Shown: in pieces, positions 46,139 through 58,500 of the stretch
Position numbering within the stretch: the stretch's first letter is position 1
How the letters are laid out: each line of letters begins with the position of its first letter
Source: Allodiplogaster sudhausi
Taxonomy: Eukaryota; Nematoda; Chromadorea; Rhabditida; Diplogasteridae
Reading direction: 5' to 3'
Assembly: GCA_945643635.1 (NCBI GenBank)
Contig: CALZFC010000001.1
Coordinates: 227,001 to 291,000, forward strand
DNA length: 64,000 bases
Translations under genes and position numbers: made by a program
The notes under the pieces: model-generated
Seen by the model: only the letters and a program-made list of their open reading frames with translations
Told to the model about the DNA's origin: nothing
Database searches by the model: none

Positions 46139-48691
46139 GCGCTCTGTCTCTCTATCTCTTCTCTCTTTCTCTCCCTCTCGCTCCCTTCCTCTGTTTCTCC
46201 TTCTCTCTCTCTCTCTTTCGTTCTTTTCTCTATGTCTCTCTATGTCTCTCTCTCTCTCCAGGCTCTAACATCAACTCAATCGGCGTGCCACCGATTGACG
46301 AGCCCGTAGTGCCCGTGCTCCCGCAGGAGAACTTCCCCGCCGTGCCCTATCCCTCGCTGCCCGGCTATCCCGACCGGCCGGCGCCATACGATGGCTACGG
46401 CCAGTACCGGAATCGCCCGTCGCGAATCGTCGTCAGTACTGTACCCACTACCGCAACCCACCCGGATACCGTAACCCACTCGGATACCGTAACCCCCACC
46501 ACCATCGTTGCAAGACCCTTGGCAGACTGCCAGCAACAATTCTCCTGCAGCCTCTCGCCATTCTATGTCCCCGGACACCGTGAAAGAGTAGTCTAAAACT
46601 GTGACCGGCGGAGAGTTTGGTAGCAAGAAAAGAGCATTAAGAAGTTACAATATAGTTTTTCTTTCATATTTCATGGAAAAATCTTCTCTATTTTATAATC
46701 TTTCTAGCAATAGTGCTCCTCTTAGGTAGCGCTGAAGTATATTTAGCTCGCTATTCCGCATTCTCTGCCCTCCCTCAAGTCCTCCCAAAGCGTTTTTTTC
46801 TTTCTTTTTCTTTTTTTTGGAGTACGTAAGTATCTACGTCTATTATTTATCTGCTCCTTTAAGCAATTCGTAAATTTTCAATCTCGCACCAGCGCACTAC
46901 TAATAAATTTCTGTTCGGCATATAGCAAGCGTCAACACACAGCACAACGCTAACTTGATAGCATAACTGAACGTTTTCTTGGAGAGACTTCGAGAGAGGT
47001 GGCGACAGTGGCAGAAGCATAGAGAGAGATAAAGCAGGGAGAGAGAGAGAGGGGAGACATTTTGAGAGAGAGAGAGAGAAAAAGAGAGAGAAAGAGAAAG
47101 GGAGAGAGAGATAAAGCAGAGAGAGAGAGAGGAGACATTTGAGACACAGAGAAAGAGAGAGAGGGAGAGATAGAAAGAAAAGCAAGAACGCTTCCAGAAC
47201 CCTCCACCAGCGCCACGTCCATACGACGGCGACGTCTACCTTCCGCGTCCTGCTCCACCACAACCGTCCACCTACGGTGTCCGGCCGGACTACGGTAGAG
47301 GCGGCGGCGGCGTGGGAGGACCCGACTACAGTAACCTAAGGCCTCTTCCTGACTACGGTGGTAACTCTGGGCCATCGTATCCACCACCTCCTCCCCCTCC
47401 TCCTCCTCCTCCTCCACCGCCTCCGCGTCCGGAACGCCAGGCCGCCACCTGGCGCAACATCCCGTCGCCCTATGGCTACAGCTACGCCAGCTACATTGAG
47501 CGACAGTCGAGAATGTCTGTCGGGTTTTGTTTTCCATAATTAAATTTATTTAAAAGTACTTTAACTATTAAAAAGATAAATAAATATCAATTAGATGGAT
47601 TATATTGTATTTTTTATTAAAAAAAAAATATATATATTTAAGCCTAGTAAAAAGCGCTGAAAATTGTTAGAGAAAGAAAAAGAAAAGAGAAAAATAAGAA
47701 GAAACCTTCCGATTTACGGACCGAGAATTGATCGATAATTAGTATCATTAATTAATATCACTAATCAGCATAATTAGTATAATTAGTATTACTAATAAGT
47801 GTAATTAGTATCGATAATTAGTATAATTAGTATCACTCGCTCGCCGCAGGTATCCAATCATGATCTACACATTAGAGGCTTGCCCGGCATGCAACGCCGC
47901 CAAGCGACTGCTTGCCATTCACTACGTTGACATCGCGTCGCACTTTCTTGGTTTCTCTTTCTTTCTCTCTTTCTCTCTCTCTCTCTCTGTCTCTATCTCT
48001 TTCTCTCTCTCTCTCACTTTTTCTCTCTCTCAATTCTCTCCGTCTCTGTCTTTTTCTCCCTCTCTCTCTCGCTCATTCTTTCTCCCTCTCTTTCGCTCTC
48101 GCTCTCATTTTTTCTCTCTCTTGCTCAGTCTCTCTCTCTCTCTCTCCCTCACTCGCTTCTGTTGATCGCTGCCTCGATCTCTCTCTTTCTCTTTATATAT
48201 CTCTCTCTTTCTCTCTCTCTATCTTTTCTCTTCCTCTATCTTTCTCTTCCTCTCTCTCTCTCGCTTTACCTCTCCCTTTAAAGAACTGGCCGGCGACGAA
48301 GAGTGGCAGCGGCAGCTACACATCGACCTGCAGAACCTGACAGGTGCCGGCCGGTTCCCGTACATCTTTGTCTGCGGACACTTTATCGGAGGTTAGAGAG
48401 AGAGAGAGAAAAAGAGAGGGAGAGAGAGGAAGAGAGAGAGAGAGAAAGAAAGAATGAAAGAGAAAAAGGAAAAGAAAGAAAGAGGGAGAGAAACAAAGAG
48501 AAAGAGAAAGAGAGAGAAAGAGAGAGAGAGCATTAAACATTAAATCTCTAAATCTCCCGCCACTAGGCTCTGCCGACTTGCACGAGATGCATCGCCGTGG
48601 TGACGTCCGCAAGCATCTCGGCGCGTGCATGCGGCCGTACGCAACGAGACACGCAACGCATGACGCGGCAGCCGCTGCAAGGAAAACATAA
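38379..48691 (+). CDS. Pro/Gly-rich protein with N-terminal anchor and C-terminal glutaredoxin domain
   Basis: Ten exons: 38379-38529, 38932-39060, 39460-39728, 40321-40528, 45868-45990, 46262-46431, 47198-47523, 47850-47950, 48284-48391 and 48567-48691. They total 1710 nt, 569 residues, with every phase consistent. The chosen ATG follows a ctgccag acceptor by 8 bases, which suits a trans-spliced start. The upstream frame to 38181 is open but odd. Residues 1-25 are basic and Pro-rich, then VQALFMLLALLVA is a signal peptide or anchor. The middle about 400 residues are disordered, with a Gly-Ser run, several poly-Pro runs (up to 15) and repeated Pro-Tyr motifs. The last about 110 residues form a glutaredoxin fold: MIYTLEACPACNAAKRLL carries a CPAC active site, RFPYIFVCGHFIGG holds the cis-Pro and glutathione-binding loop, and HEMHRRGDVRKHL is the final helix. 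Glutaredoxins reduce disulfides or bind glutathione. One fused to an extracytoplasmic Pro-rich region suggests work on extracellular or cuticular proteins, which is inference. Confidence 0.8.
40529..42747 (+). other. Fifth-exon-proximal intron sequence, left of the MULE
   Basis: The intron of the glutaredoxin gene begins at gtaagc (40529). This part holds CT runs (40999-41145, 41530-41620, 41895-42062) and GA runs (41375-41412, 42566-42720). No exon was recognised. Confidence 0.5.
43131..43173. repeat. (GA)n microsatellite inside the MULE
   Basis: About 40 bases of GA just beyond the transposase stop, inside the mobile element, show that the microsatellite type also grows within transposons. 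Confidence 0.85.
43198..45103 (-). CDS. MULE transposase with N-terminal FLYWCH zinc finger
   Basis: Minus-strand pieces separated by short introns: about 45103-44738 (Ser/Pro-rich leader then FIVTKRGGTMLSFESRLYYK), 44684-44580 (GYENSSGTIYRCERQRDLQC), about 44469-44260 (PNRDVLQQKLKQVSRDAAP), about 44156-43880 and 43860-43198. The second and third cysteine/aromatic blocks match the FLYWCH finger (F..LY...W/Y.C). The later part has DFEKGEENAARSAFPNA, then HGCHFHFAQALWRKIG, the conserved MULE C-x-H-x-F-x-Q block. Near the end are YFKNTWIG, FPIEMWNVHE and EGWHCAFSKYV, also typical. Exact joins were not all resolved. A segment starting DPLFP and the HEGWH-like motif appear intact, so it may be active or recently active. 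Confidence 0.75.
45198..45495. repeat. ~155-bp tandem duplication inside the MULE
   Basis: The sequence from gctctgcatcgtttctct through cggactctcatactagaagc to tcaaaat.cagcatgctct occurs twice (starting about 45206 and 45356), about 85-90% alike by eye. It lies between the transposase gene and the right inverted repeat. Confidence 0.8.
46447..46500 (+). repeat. Short direct repeats after exon 6 donor
   Basis: The unit taacccac(c/t)cggatacc is repeated two to three times, starting about 16 bases after the donor at 46432. The reading frame stays open through it to a stop at 46594, so intron retention would give an alternative C-terminus without the glutaredoxin domain. Confidence 0.5.
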
Positions 48692-50033
48692 ATCTTTTTA
48701 TAGTATATATATATTTTTAAAGAAATTATTTTATCATTACTTTTTACATTCTGCTAAAAACAATATTTCCTGTGCTGAATGATTCTTTTTCAAAATCAAT
48801 TTTATCGTATTTCCTCTAGTATCTCTTGTTATACTTCGTTCAAGACCTGTCCATCTCTCGCTTGCTAGCTGAAACAAAGCCACTTTTACAAACTTATGTC
48901 TCTCCCACCAATTAAGCATCTTAATTGATATTTTTCCTCAATCTCAGTGCCTTCATATATCTACTTAATAATTCCCCGTTCAATATTCCTCGTCTACATT
49001 AATATATTATAATAATATTGTTTAAACGTCTTTGCGTCCCAGTACTCTCATAAGTTACTGTAGTTTTGCATAACAATATTAAAGACTAGTGCTGCCTGGT
49101 GTCTCCCAAATCAACGTGTATTTCCTTTCATAAAAAAACCTGCGATCCTGTATCTATGTATTTACTGTACTTGTTGCCATGTAACAACTTTTGTAACGTA
49201 TAAACACTTTTTATTTCCACAGTATGCTAGCGACAACGGGCAAAAAGTAAGAATGGATATGATAACAGACACAATGAAACCAAAGAGAAAGAGAGAACAA
49301 CAACTCAATTTTTTTTCTATTTCTCATCAAAAAAATGCGATCATTACTATGTTGAAGACCTCTCTTGGAGGGCTTATATAAATAAATAAGCCTACATTCG
49401 GGTAGATCTTTCAAGGAAACCACCACTTCACTCCCCCTGGCATGCCCCAATAGAGTAGGGGGTGGGAACTAGACCCTAGGGAATAGGTCAGGGAGCAAGG
49501 AGTGGGGGATTCCGGAAAAGAGAAAGAATTTCTTTCTGTTAAATCGTACTTGTCGAGATAGCTTGGGCATCACAGACATTTCTTCAGAAGCGCATCTAAT
49601 TTCTTTAGAGAAGAAAAAATAGTTAATTAATCGAAAAATCAATAATCCATTCAGTACGCTTGAGGATTTTCGCTTCTCGTTGTAAAGAGCTAATTTTTGG
49701 AGGCAAACAGAACGAGAGAGAGAGAGAGAGAGATTGGAGCGAGAGAGCGCGAGGGAGAGAGACAAATCGGCCGAATAGTCGAGGTTGAATGCATGCTTTA
49801 CAATACAGTGAAATCTAAGTGAATGACAGAGAACCTGGATCACATCATTGATTAAACTTACATCCCTTACAATTAGCAAAGTATACCTCTATTGAAATAG
49901 CATTTTAAATATACCCCCTATATTCTTGTATGGTAGGGAATGGGCATACTAATTATAGTGTGCCTAAGAGTGGCATGTAATTATAGTGTGCCTTACAGAG
50001 TGAGGTCTCTCTTCTCTCCGTTTCTTCCTTTTC
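48692..50033. other. Convergent 3' intergenic region
   Basis: AT-rich spacer between the stops of the glutaredoxin gene and SEC63, which face each other. Short GA run near 49715-49732. Weak open frames only; no gene supported. Confidence 0.6.
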
Positions 50034-50198
50034 CTAATCGTCGACCTCCGAGTCCTCGGTGTACTCGTCTGATGAGCATGCGGCTGCGTGGTCGTGCTCA
50101 TCCTCTTCGTCTTCCGTATCCTCGTATTTGGGCAAGACCACTTGCTTCGCCTCCTTCACGTCCATCTGGAGAGAGAGAGAGAGAGAGAAGGTGAGACG

Positions 50199-50246
<48 letters not shown>

Positions 50247-50253
50247 TGAGGCG

Positions 50254-50291
<38 letters not shown>

Positions 50292-51226
50292 AAAAGACAG
50301 AAAGGAGAGACCCACCTTGATCTCGATGGAGTAGTCCGAGTCCATGTACGAGTCGGAGCGAACAGTCATATTCAGCACGTACGTGCCTTTCTCTTCGGGT
50401 GCCATGAAGCGGAGGTCAACCTGGAATAGAGAGCAAAGTTCAAAAGGCAATCTTCAAAGATCAAAAATGAAAGATCAAAGATCAAAAATTAAAGATCAAA
50501 GTAAGGAGTAGAAGAAGACGAAGAGTCTGCACTATATCATCACTTATTTTCTCTCTTCTATTTCATCACATTCCATTTTGTCATTTTGATAAGAATTTTT
50601 GTTCACAACTTTCTAAATCGTCAAATTCTCACTGGAGAGCTGCAGAGGGAGGGGAGGGGGTTCTGGATATTAACTAATAAATATTGACTATTCGAAAATC
50701 TGAGAAGGTATTTCTCTCATAAAAAAAATGAAAAAAATAAATAAAAATAAAATAAATAAACTCACCGTCTGACTATCGACAAGAGTCTTGCAAGGCGTCA
50801 CGGTGCATATCAACTGGCGAAGCTGAAGAGAGGAGAATAATATAAAAATATTAAACTTATCCGGCTTTAAAAAAAAACGTTTTTTTTACTCAAATTAAAG
50901 TACACTCATATTAAAGTTCATCCGTTAAAAAGGTTTTTTTTAATAATATAAAAATTGGTGGAAGTATTTATTCAGTCAGACGACAGTGATATCAATTCTC
51001 CTCTGCGCCTAATTCGCTGTCGTGCCCAACCGTATTTTTACGTACTACCGTAACCCTACCGTACCTTGGTCTTCTTATCGACTCGTGTCAGCATCAACCA
51101 CCACCATTCGAACTTGTCGCCCGGGTAGAAGGGCGAGTGCACTGGGAGCGTCTCGTAGGATACTCCCTTAAGAGAGGGCTACGTTTTATTTAAGCCTAAT
51201 TTAGTTTCTCAATAAGTAATTATCAC

Positions 51227-51261
<35 letters not shown>

Positions 51262-52844
51262 GTAATAATAATATAATTGTTTCTTTTATAAATATTCGGT
51301 CCTTCCAATCAGTGAGGAAGTGAGGCTATTAAATTAATATAGTATTGATTAAATTTTTTATATGAATAAATATTCAATCAATTCATGATGATTTATAACA
51401 ATAATAATAATCATCATAATTTTTAATAGTTACTTAAAAAAAAACTCAAGCGGGTTGCTCTTCTGTATTCAATTAACTCACATTATTAAAAATTCAATAA
51501 ATTCATGACAATTAATGATTATGATTATTAATTAATCAATTAATTTCCCTAAAAATACCTCAAGTGGATTGCTCTTCTGCTCTGGCTTCCAGTCCTCTTC
51601 ATTCTCCGAGTCGTCTCCACCACTGTTGGCAGGGGCATCTCCATCATCCGAGCTATCGCCGCCATCGCCTGCCGCATCCTGGAAACATTCCATTTCCCTC
51701 TTTCGCACTCTAATCTTTTTCTCTTGGCTCTCACTCTCTCCTTTATCTCCCTCTCTCTCTGCACTTCTTTCACTCTCTCGTACTACTCTCTCTCTCTCTC
51801 TCTCGTTTTCTTCTTCTTACTTCTTTTTTTCTCTCTCTCTCTCTCCGTTATCTCTGCAATCTTTCAGCATTGGAATAGCTCTACTTCTCTGCAGCTTCCC
51901 ACTTCCTGTCATATGCTCACATTCTATCACTTGTAAAGGCACTACTCGTCTATACCATATACACTCTCAATCCATTCCTTTCGCTTCTCTCTCTACTTCA
52001 CGCTTCTGTCCTACTCATCTCCATTGCTGTAATTATTTAACTGTCTGAATAATTCGCCATTTCTCTATCATCCAATCTCTCTCTTTCTCTCTCTCTCTCT
52101 ACTCTCCCAACCTCATCCTTATCCTCCTCCTCATTGTTCTTCTCTGCCGCTGGCGGCTCCTTGTTCTCGTTGCTTTCCTTGCTTGCCTCGGCCGGAGATG
52201 CATTCGGCGCAACCTGAAAGTTTACTCTATTATTAATATTGTTATTATTATTTAGGCAATTAGGAAAATATTATTTTCTTGCTTTTGCTTCAAAATATTC
52301 CACCATATAATCACTACGAAAATAATATTCCCTCATTTCTTATTGCATACAAAACATCCATCAACATATTTATAAAAGTTTTTTATAATTTTTTTCTTTT
52401 TAATTTTTTCGCCACATTCTCTTCTATATTCTTAGATTAAAATAATAAAAATATTTATTTTAAAATAAAATAAACCTTCTTGGCAGCAGCCGCTGGTTTT
52501 CCGGCCTTCTTCGCCTTTCCTCCCTTTTTCGCTTTTGCGCCCTTCTTTGGCTGCTTCTCCCACACCTTGCGTTTGGGCTGAAATATATATATATATTTTT
52601 TTTTTGATATACACTTCATACAATAAACTACAATGTTTTCTTCTTTATAAATATTCACACAATTAAAAGAGACCTACAATTAGGTCATAATTTATGTTTC
52701 CTGCCAAAACCCAAATTCAAACTTCAAAAACCTTGTTATCATCATCCGCCTTCTCATCATTCTCTTCCTTATCCTTGTCTCCCTCGGTTGCTTCCTCGTC
52801 CGAGTCCTTCAGTTCGATAAGGTCATCATCGTCGCAAGCGAGGC

Positions 52845-52890
<46 letters not shown>

Positions 52891-54426
52891 GAGAGATTAG
52901 GGAATGGAATGTTAAAGAAGCCTAAGGCATAATTAATAAGGATTAAAGCATGATAAAGAACCGTATGCCCTATCCTTTAAACCTAAACCTAATTGAAAAA
53001 TCCTTAGGATAACTCTAAAGCTGCAAAAAGCATTCTGGATAGGCATGGCTCCAATAAGACAAATAATACACGTGGTTTAAAGCTTAAAAAAGAAACAGTA
53101 TCTTTTCTCCAAAGGAAAACAAATTCTGCATAAAAGCTTTTTAAATATACAATTTAATAATTTGTTTTTTTATTCTTAATTTTTATAATATTTTATACTT
53201 TCATATTTATTTTATTATAATAAAAAAAAAGAAATCCCTTACAGTCTTTGTGCCTCGTCACCCATTTCTTCCGGGTCAAGAAGTGATCGTCGGGTCAGCT
53301 TTACCTTAAAAAAGAAAGTAAAACAAGACTTAATTTTTAGCCAGGGTCCCTTTAAAAAAGAAGTCAAAATCGTTGTTCGTTTTTAGTCTAACATGAAACC
53401 ATACTGAATATTTAGAGAAAACAAACGTGCAACGGTACAGCAATATTTATTTTATTTCTTCACCTTTAAGAAGTTCATTTTTAGTAATCGTTAATGTCCA
53501 ATTATAAAGCACATTACATCTCTGTTTTGTGTGTGAAGAACGGAAGGGTAATACTTTTTTTTTGTCTAGAAAATCTCTTCTTGGTTACATAAATAGCAGT
53601 GAACATCATCATATCTTTCGTAATATATTTTTTTTTTACAATATATTTTTTAAATTTATTTTTTAAGCTTAAAATTTCACACACCTTCAGCGTAACAATG
53701 CAGCCTGCCGTAATTTCTTCATGATCATCCTCGCCCTTGACTGAAAAAAGAAAAGCAAGTAGTTCGTTCGCTTCAACCCTCACGTCATCTTGCCGTTACT
53801 ACCATCCCAACTTTGGGGGTCCACCCAAGAGGCTTGGGTGGAGTGTGGGCTAAAGGGTTTCTAGTGGGTTTCTATTAGAAAATCGGTATTCTAGGATCCA
53901 TATATCAAACCACTTTCAAACAATGTCTCCAGTTCCTCAATACTTTACAATCCCAATTTGGAGTCCTCTCAAGAGTCTCCATGGGTTGAGCGTGGGTAAA
54001 CAGTGGGTCTTTAATAGGTAATCGGTGTTTTTGGGTCTATATAGCGGGTGGGTAAAAAGTGGGTTTAAAATGGGTAATCGGTGTTCTTGAGCCCATATAC
54101 CCCACCCACCTTCAAACGCTGTCTCAATGGAGAGACGAGGCATAGCAGTGAGCACGCGAAGAACGTCCCTGTACTGCAGGTCGCTCAGCGAGTTCAGCAC
54201 CTGCAAAAACGAAGCTTTACTTTGTTTTACTTGTACTTTTTCTGTGCCAATATTTTGTCTATTTATTTTTTTTTGCTGATTTATAATGCTATATTTCTTT
54301 TCTAAACTGAGCCACTAATTAACTCTTTTCTACTTCTTTTATCAGTCTCGATAGCGAGATCTTTTTGTTGTTATTATTTTAAAAAAATATCTCGTTGTTT
54401 CATATATGTATATATATATATACATA

Positions 54427-54479
<53 letters not shown>

Positions 54480-55505
54480 GGTAAAACAAATAAATAAACA
54501 AAATTATTATTATTATTAATTGTTTACAACGTATATTGTGATACCGTAATAATTCATTCATTCATTTACCTGTTTTCTCTTCTCATTGTCCAGCTTGGCC
54601 AAGTCAGCACAAGTCATCACTTTTTGACGCTGGATGTAGCCGAGGTTGTGGTCGCCTGGAAAAGAAGAAATAAAAAAAAGCCATCTTAATTAATCATTGA
54701 TCGTATAGCTTTGTTTAATTAAAATAACTTAATTAAACAAAGCTATACCATCAATTTAGTGTAAGCCATAACAAGAAAGTTCAAATATATATCTACAGTA
54801 TGCAAATAACAGAAACACACCAATATGAGGCAGCTGTAGCAGAGCGCTCTTGCGCGCCCATTGTGCTTGGACCAACATCGGAAGGAGGCTCAAATTAAAT
54901 AAATATCCAGGATGTCAATATAAATTTTTATGCATTCGCCAAAAATATATAAAAAAAAATATCCCAAATTTATTTATATTCTTTTTTACCGGAAAAAATT
55001 CCAAACCGGAGAAGATTATCCATGGTCTCGAGTGGAATCTTGATACCGTAGTAGTTCAGCTGCTGAGAAATGTTGATCATCTCCTCTACTAGGCGATAGC
55101 AGCGAGAGACGGTGTATCTGAGGAAAGTGATTGAAGTGGTCTTTTGATAAGGAAAAATGTTGTATGTAAGAAAAACGAATTCAGGAAAAAAAATACAGTC
55201 TAAAAATTAAGAGAAATTGAGGGGGATAAGTAAGATGGACAGTGAGAAAAGGAAGGCAAGATAAAGAAAAGTAGACTACGAGAGAGGTTTATGGGAAGAT
55301 GAGAGATAGAGAGAGCACGAGGGAGAGAGAGACAGACAGTGAAAGAGAAAGGAAGGCAGTGAGAGTGAGAGCCAGAGAAAGAGAGAGAGAGAGAGACAGA
55401 GGGAGGGAGAGAGAGAGGGAGAGAGAGACAGAGAGAGAGGGAGAGAGAGACAGACATTGAGAGAGAAAGAGAGACAGGAAGGCAGTGAGAGTGAGAGCCA
55501 GAGAA

Positions 55506-55537
<32 letters not shown>

Positions 55538-58500
55538 AGAGACAGACAGTGAGAGAGAGAGCGCGCGCGAGGGAGAGAGAGAGACAGACAGTGAGAGAGA
55601 AAGAGAGAAAGCCATACCTCTGATCAAACTCGAGTGTCTCCGATCCGACTGGTAGTCGTGCGAGATGTGCGTGGATGAGGATGCGTGCCTTGAGTGAGTA
55701 TGGCAGAGAGAGGGGCATCTCCTTCTTCGTCTCGTTTAGATTCGGCAGCTGCTTCATTAGGCTGAGAAATTACTATATTATATTATATCGTATTATTTAA
55801 TAATAATATATTATATTATAACAATCATTAATTCCACCTGCTAATATGAGCAGTTAAGGAAGTATGAGAGCAAAATAATTACAACATTATGCTTATTACG
55901 TTAGCAGCCATGATACAGAAAGCGTTTTTTTTCTTCTCTTTCCCAAACAACAAGCAAAAAAAAAGCATAATGATGATCTCATCCGCTTATTCAGTGCTAA
56001 GTTCATTTAACACGGTTCTTTCCTTAACCAAGAAGATATGCAGCTCCCCGTCGTTGACTATAACTACCCGGATATTCCATGGGAGCTATCTCCATTTCAT
56101 TCCTGATTGTGAGCAGCACCATCTAAATAAAAGCCACTGTGGAGGACGCAGACAATTAGGGCTGGGGAAGGAGGTATTGGGCCCCCGCAAACCAGGGTGG
56201 CGTTGGAGCCTAAATGATAGTGCAAAATATGGTGGGGTAGGGCATAGGGGAAGCACAAAATCAGGGTGGGTCAAGTCGCCAGTATTGCCCCCCTTGCTTC
56301 CAGTTAGACCTGATCTAATCAGAGAATCCTCAGATTTTGAACATCTCAGTTACTCGTATGTTTCACATGCTGCATCCCACTTCAAAAACCCATTCAAGCT
56401 GCCCGGGATAGCCTACCCTTACTGTATCCCACGTCAAACCTCTAACATACCTCTGTTAACGACTATTTCAAAGTAGATGACACAGCTTCTTCATCATATC
56501 TCTGGCAATTTGGCTTCCTTTTTTTTTCTCTCTCTCTCTCTCTCCCTCCCCCTCTCTTCTCTACTTTCCTCTCTCTCGTCTGCTCTTTCCAATATCTCTG
56601 AAATCTTACATTGGAAGCTCTCGATCATCCGTCTGTCTCAGCTTAATCTCACTGTTGTAGTCTTTGTTGAATTCGAACGCACCGCCGAGTACCATCAGAG
56701 CACCTGGAAAGTAGGGGGAAAAACCGTCAAAGTCGTCCATTTCTAATGGCTTCGATCTCATTGTCAGCCGCTTGGCGGAAAGGATAAGAAGAAAAAACAA
56801 AAGGTTAAACATTTGTTTCTCCCCGGGGCTACATCATATTTCCCCTGAATGCACTTTTTATTAATTCAAGTTACTATTGTACAAGTTCAAGTAACTATAC
56901 TACAAGTTACTGTATTACAAGTAACTATTGTACAAGTAAGTATAGTACAAGTTGCTTAGTTCAAGTAACTATTGTACAAGTAACTATGGTACAAGTAACA
57001 ATAGTACAAGTTACTATAGTTCAAGTACCTATAGTATACTAGTACTATTAAATATAACTAACGATTAATCTCCATGCGTGGTGTCTTGCGAAGAAAGTAG
57101 CCAAAAAGCTGAGTCGTATCGAGGAGCACTTTGTCTGTGGTGTACTTGATTGAGTTGTACCACCAAATGCCCTATAAATGAGTCAGAATTTTTAAGCTCT
57201 GCTATTTTACAGCTGATCAAACTGTCTCATATATTGGCTAGGTAAAAGCCGGCCCCCAGTATGCGATTAAAAAAAATTGCACTTTGTATAGCTCAAGAAA
57301 GAGAGTGAGAGGGAAAGACAGTGTTGGAGATAGAGAGAGACATAGTAAAAGAAGGAAGGAAGGAGAGAGACATAGTCAGAGAAAGAGAGAAATAAAGCAT
57401 AAGATATGAAAGGTTCCCACGGGGGGGGGGGGTTCATATCATCGTTAATCAACTAACAACGACAATGGGAAGAATGATGATGAAGGTGAGACCGTATGCA
57501 GCCAGCACCCATACGCCGTATTCCTTGCTGACCAGCCACTTTGGCAGCGCGATTCCGAAAGTGGTAGCTGGAGAAGAAAAGAGAGAAAACTATATAATTA
57601 TTTATTTAATCAATTAGCAAAAAATAAATTCCTTGTAATTAGCGAAATATACATACTTCGAGCAACAACAAAACAGAAAAAGACGTGCAAAATGGCATCA
57701 ATGTTTTCAATTCCTACTTTTTTCCAAGAAATAAAACATACTCATAATCGTTTAAATTACTGATATATTTTATTGCCTGGTTTAGAAGGACATCATTTCT
57801 TGAAAGTATCACAAAATGTATAAATCTCGATATATTTCTTACCCGTCGGCCCGTCAGGATTGCCGTACTTTTCCCAGTTCTCTCGAGATTCATTATCGGT
57901 GAGTGCCTGAAAATGCGTATATTAATTGAATAGAAAATCTAAGTAATTGATTGTTTCAATACATATTTTTAGGAAGAAATAATAGTTATTTTCTTTATTA
58001 AATTTTTTTAAAAATAAATTAAATATACCTACTAAGAATATTTTAATAAAGATATAATTTTTAAATAAATAAATAAATTAAATAAAATAAATACCTGATA
58101 CGCTTTCGCAATGCGGTCAAACGTCAATGCGTCTCCGCCCCTGTCTGGATGGTACTTTTTGGAGAGGTCACGGTAGGCCTTCTTCACGAGCTCGGTCGGC
58201 GCGCCCTGGAATGGAGAGGAAAATTCTACTGTAAAAAAATATATATATAAATTCACACGCCTTAGCTTCTCTTGACATTATACAAAAATGCTCGAGAAAA
58301 ACACTGATAATTATGAACGGCCATAAATTAGAACATTATTCAGGATGTTCATTATGTCTAACCTGATTTTTAGCCAAACTAAACCGATAAAGAACATTTA
58401 AAGTCTGAAATTAATCCTTCCAGTGACATGGTAGATTTTTTTTTTTTTGCCAAATTATCCTCAAAAGTTTTTTAAAGCATAAATTCTGAAATAAAAAAAT

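Noticed and set aside
54990..55006. Alternative SEC63 exon 10 end at the gtaaaa donor
   Set aside because: It gives the wrong phase for exon 11; the upstream donor at 55006 (gtttgg) keeps the frame and the family pattern.
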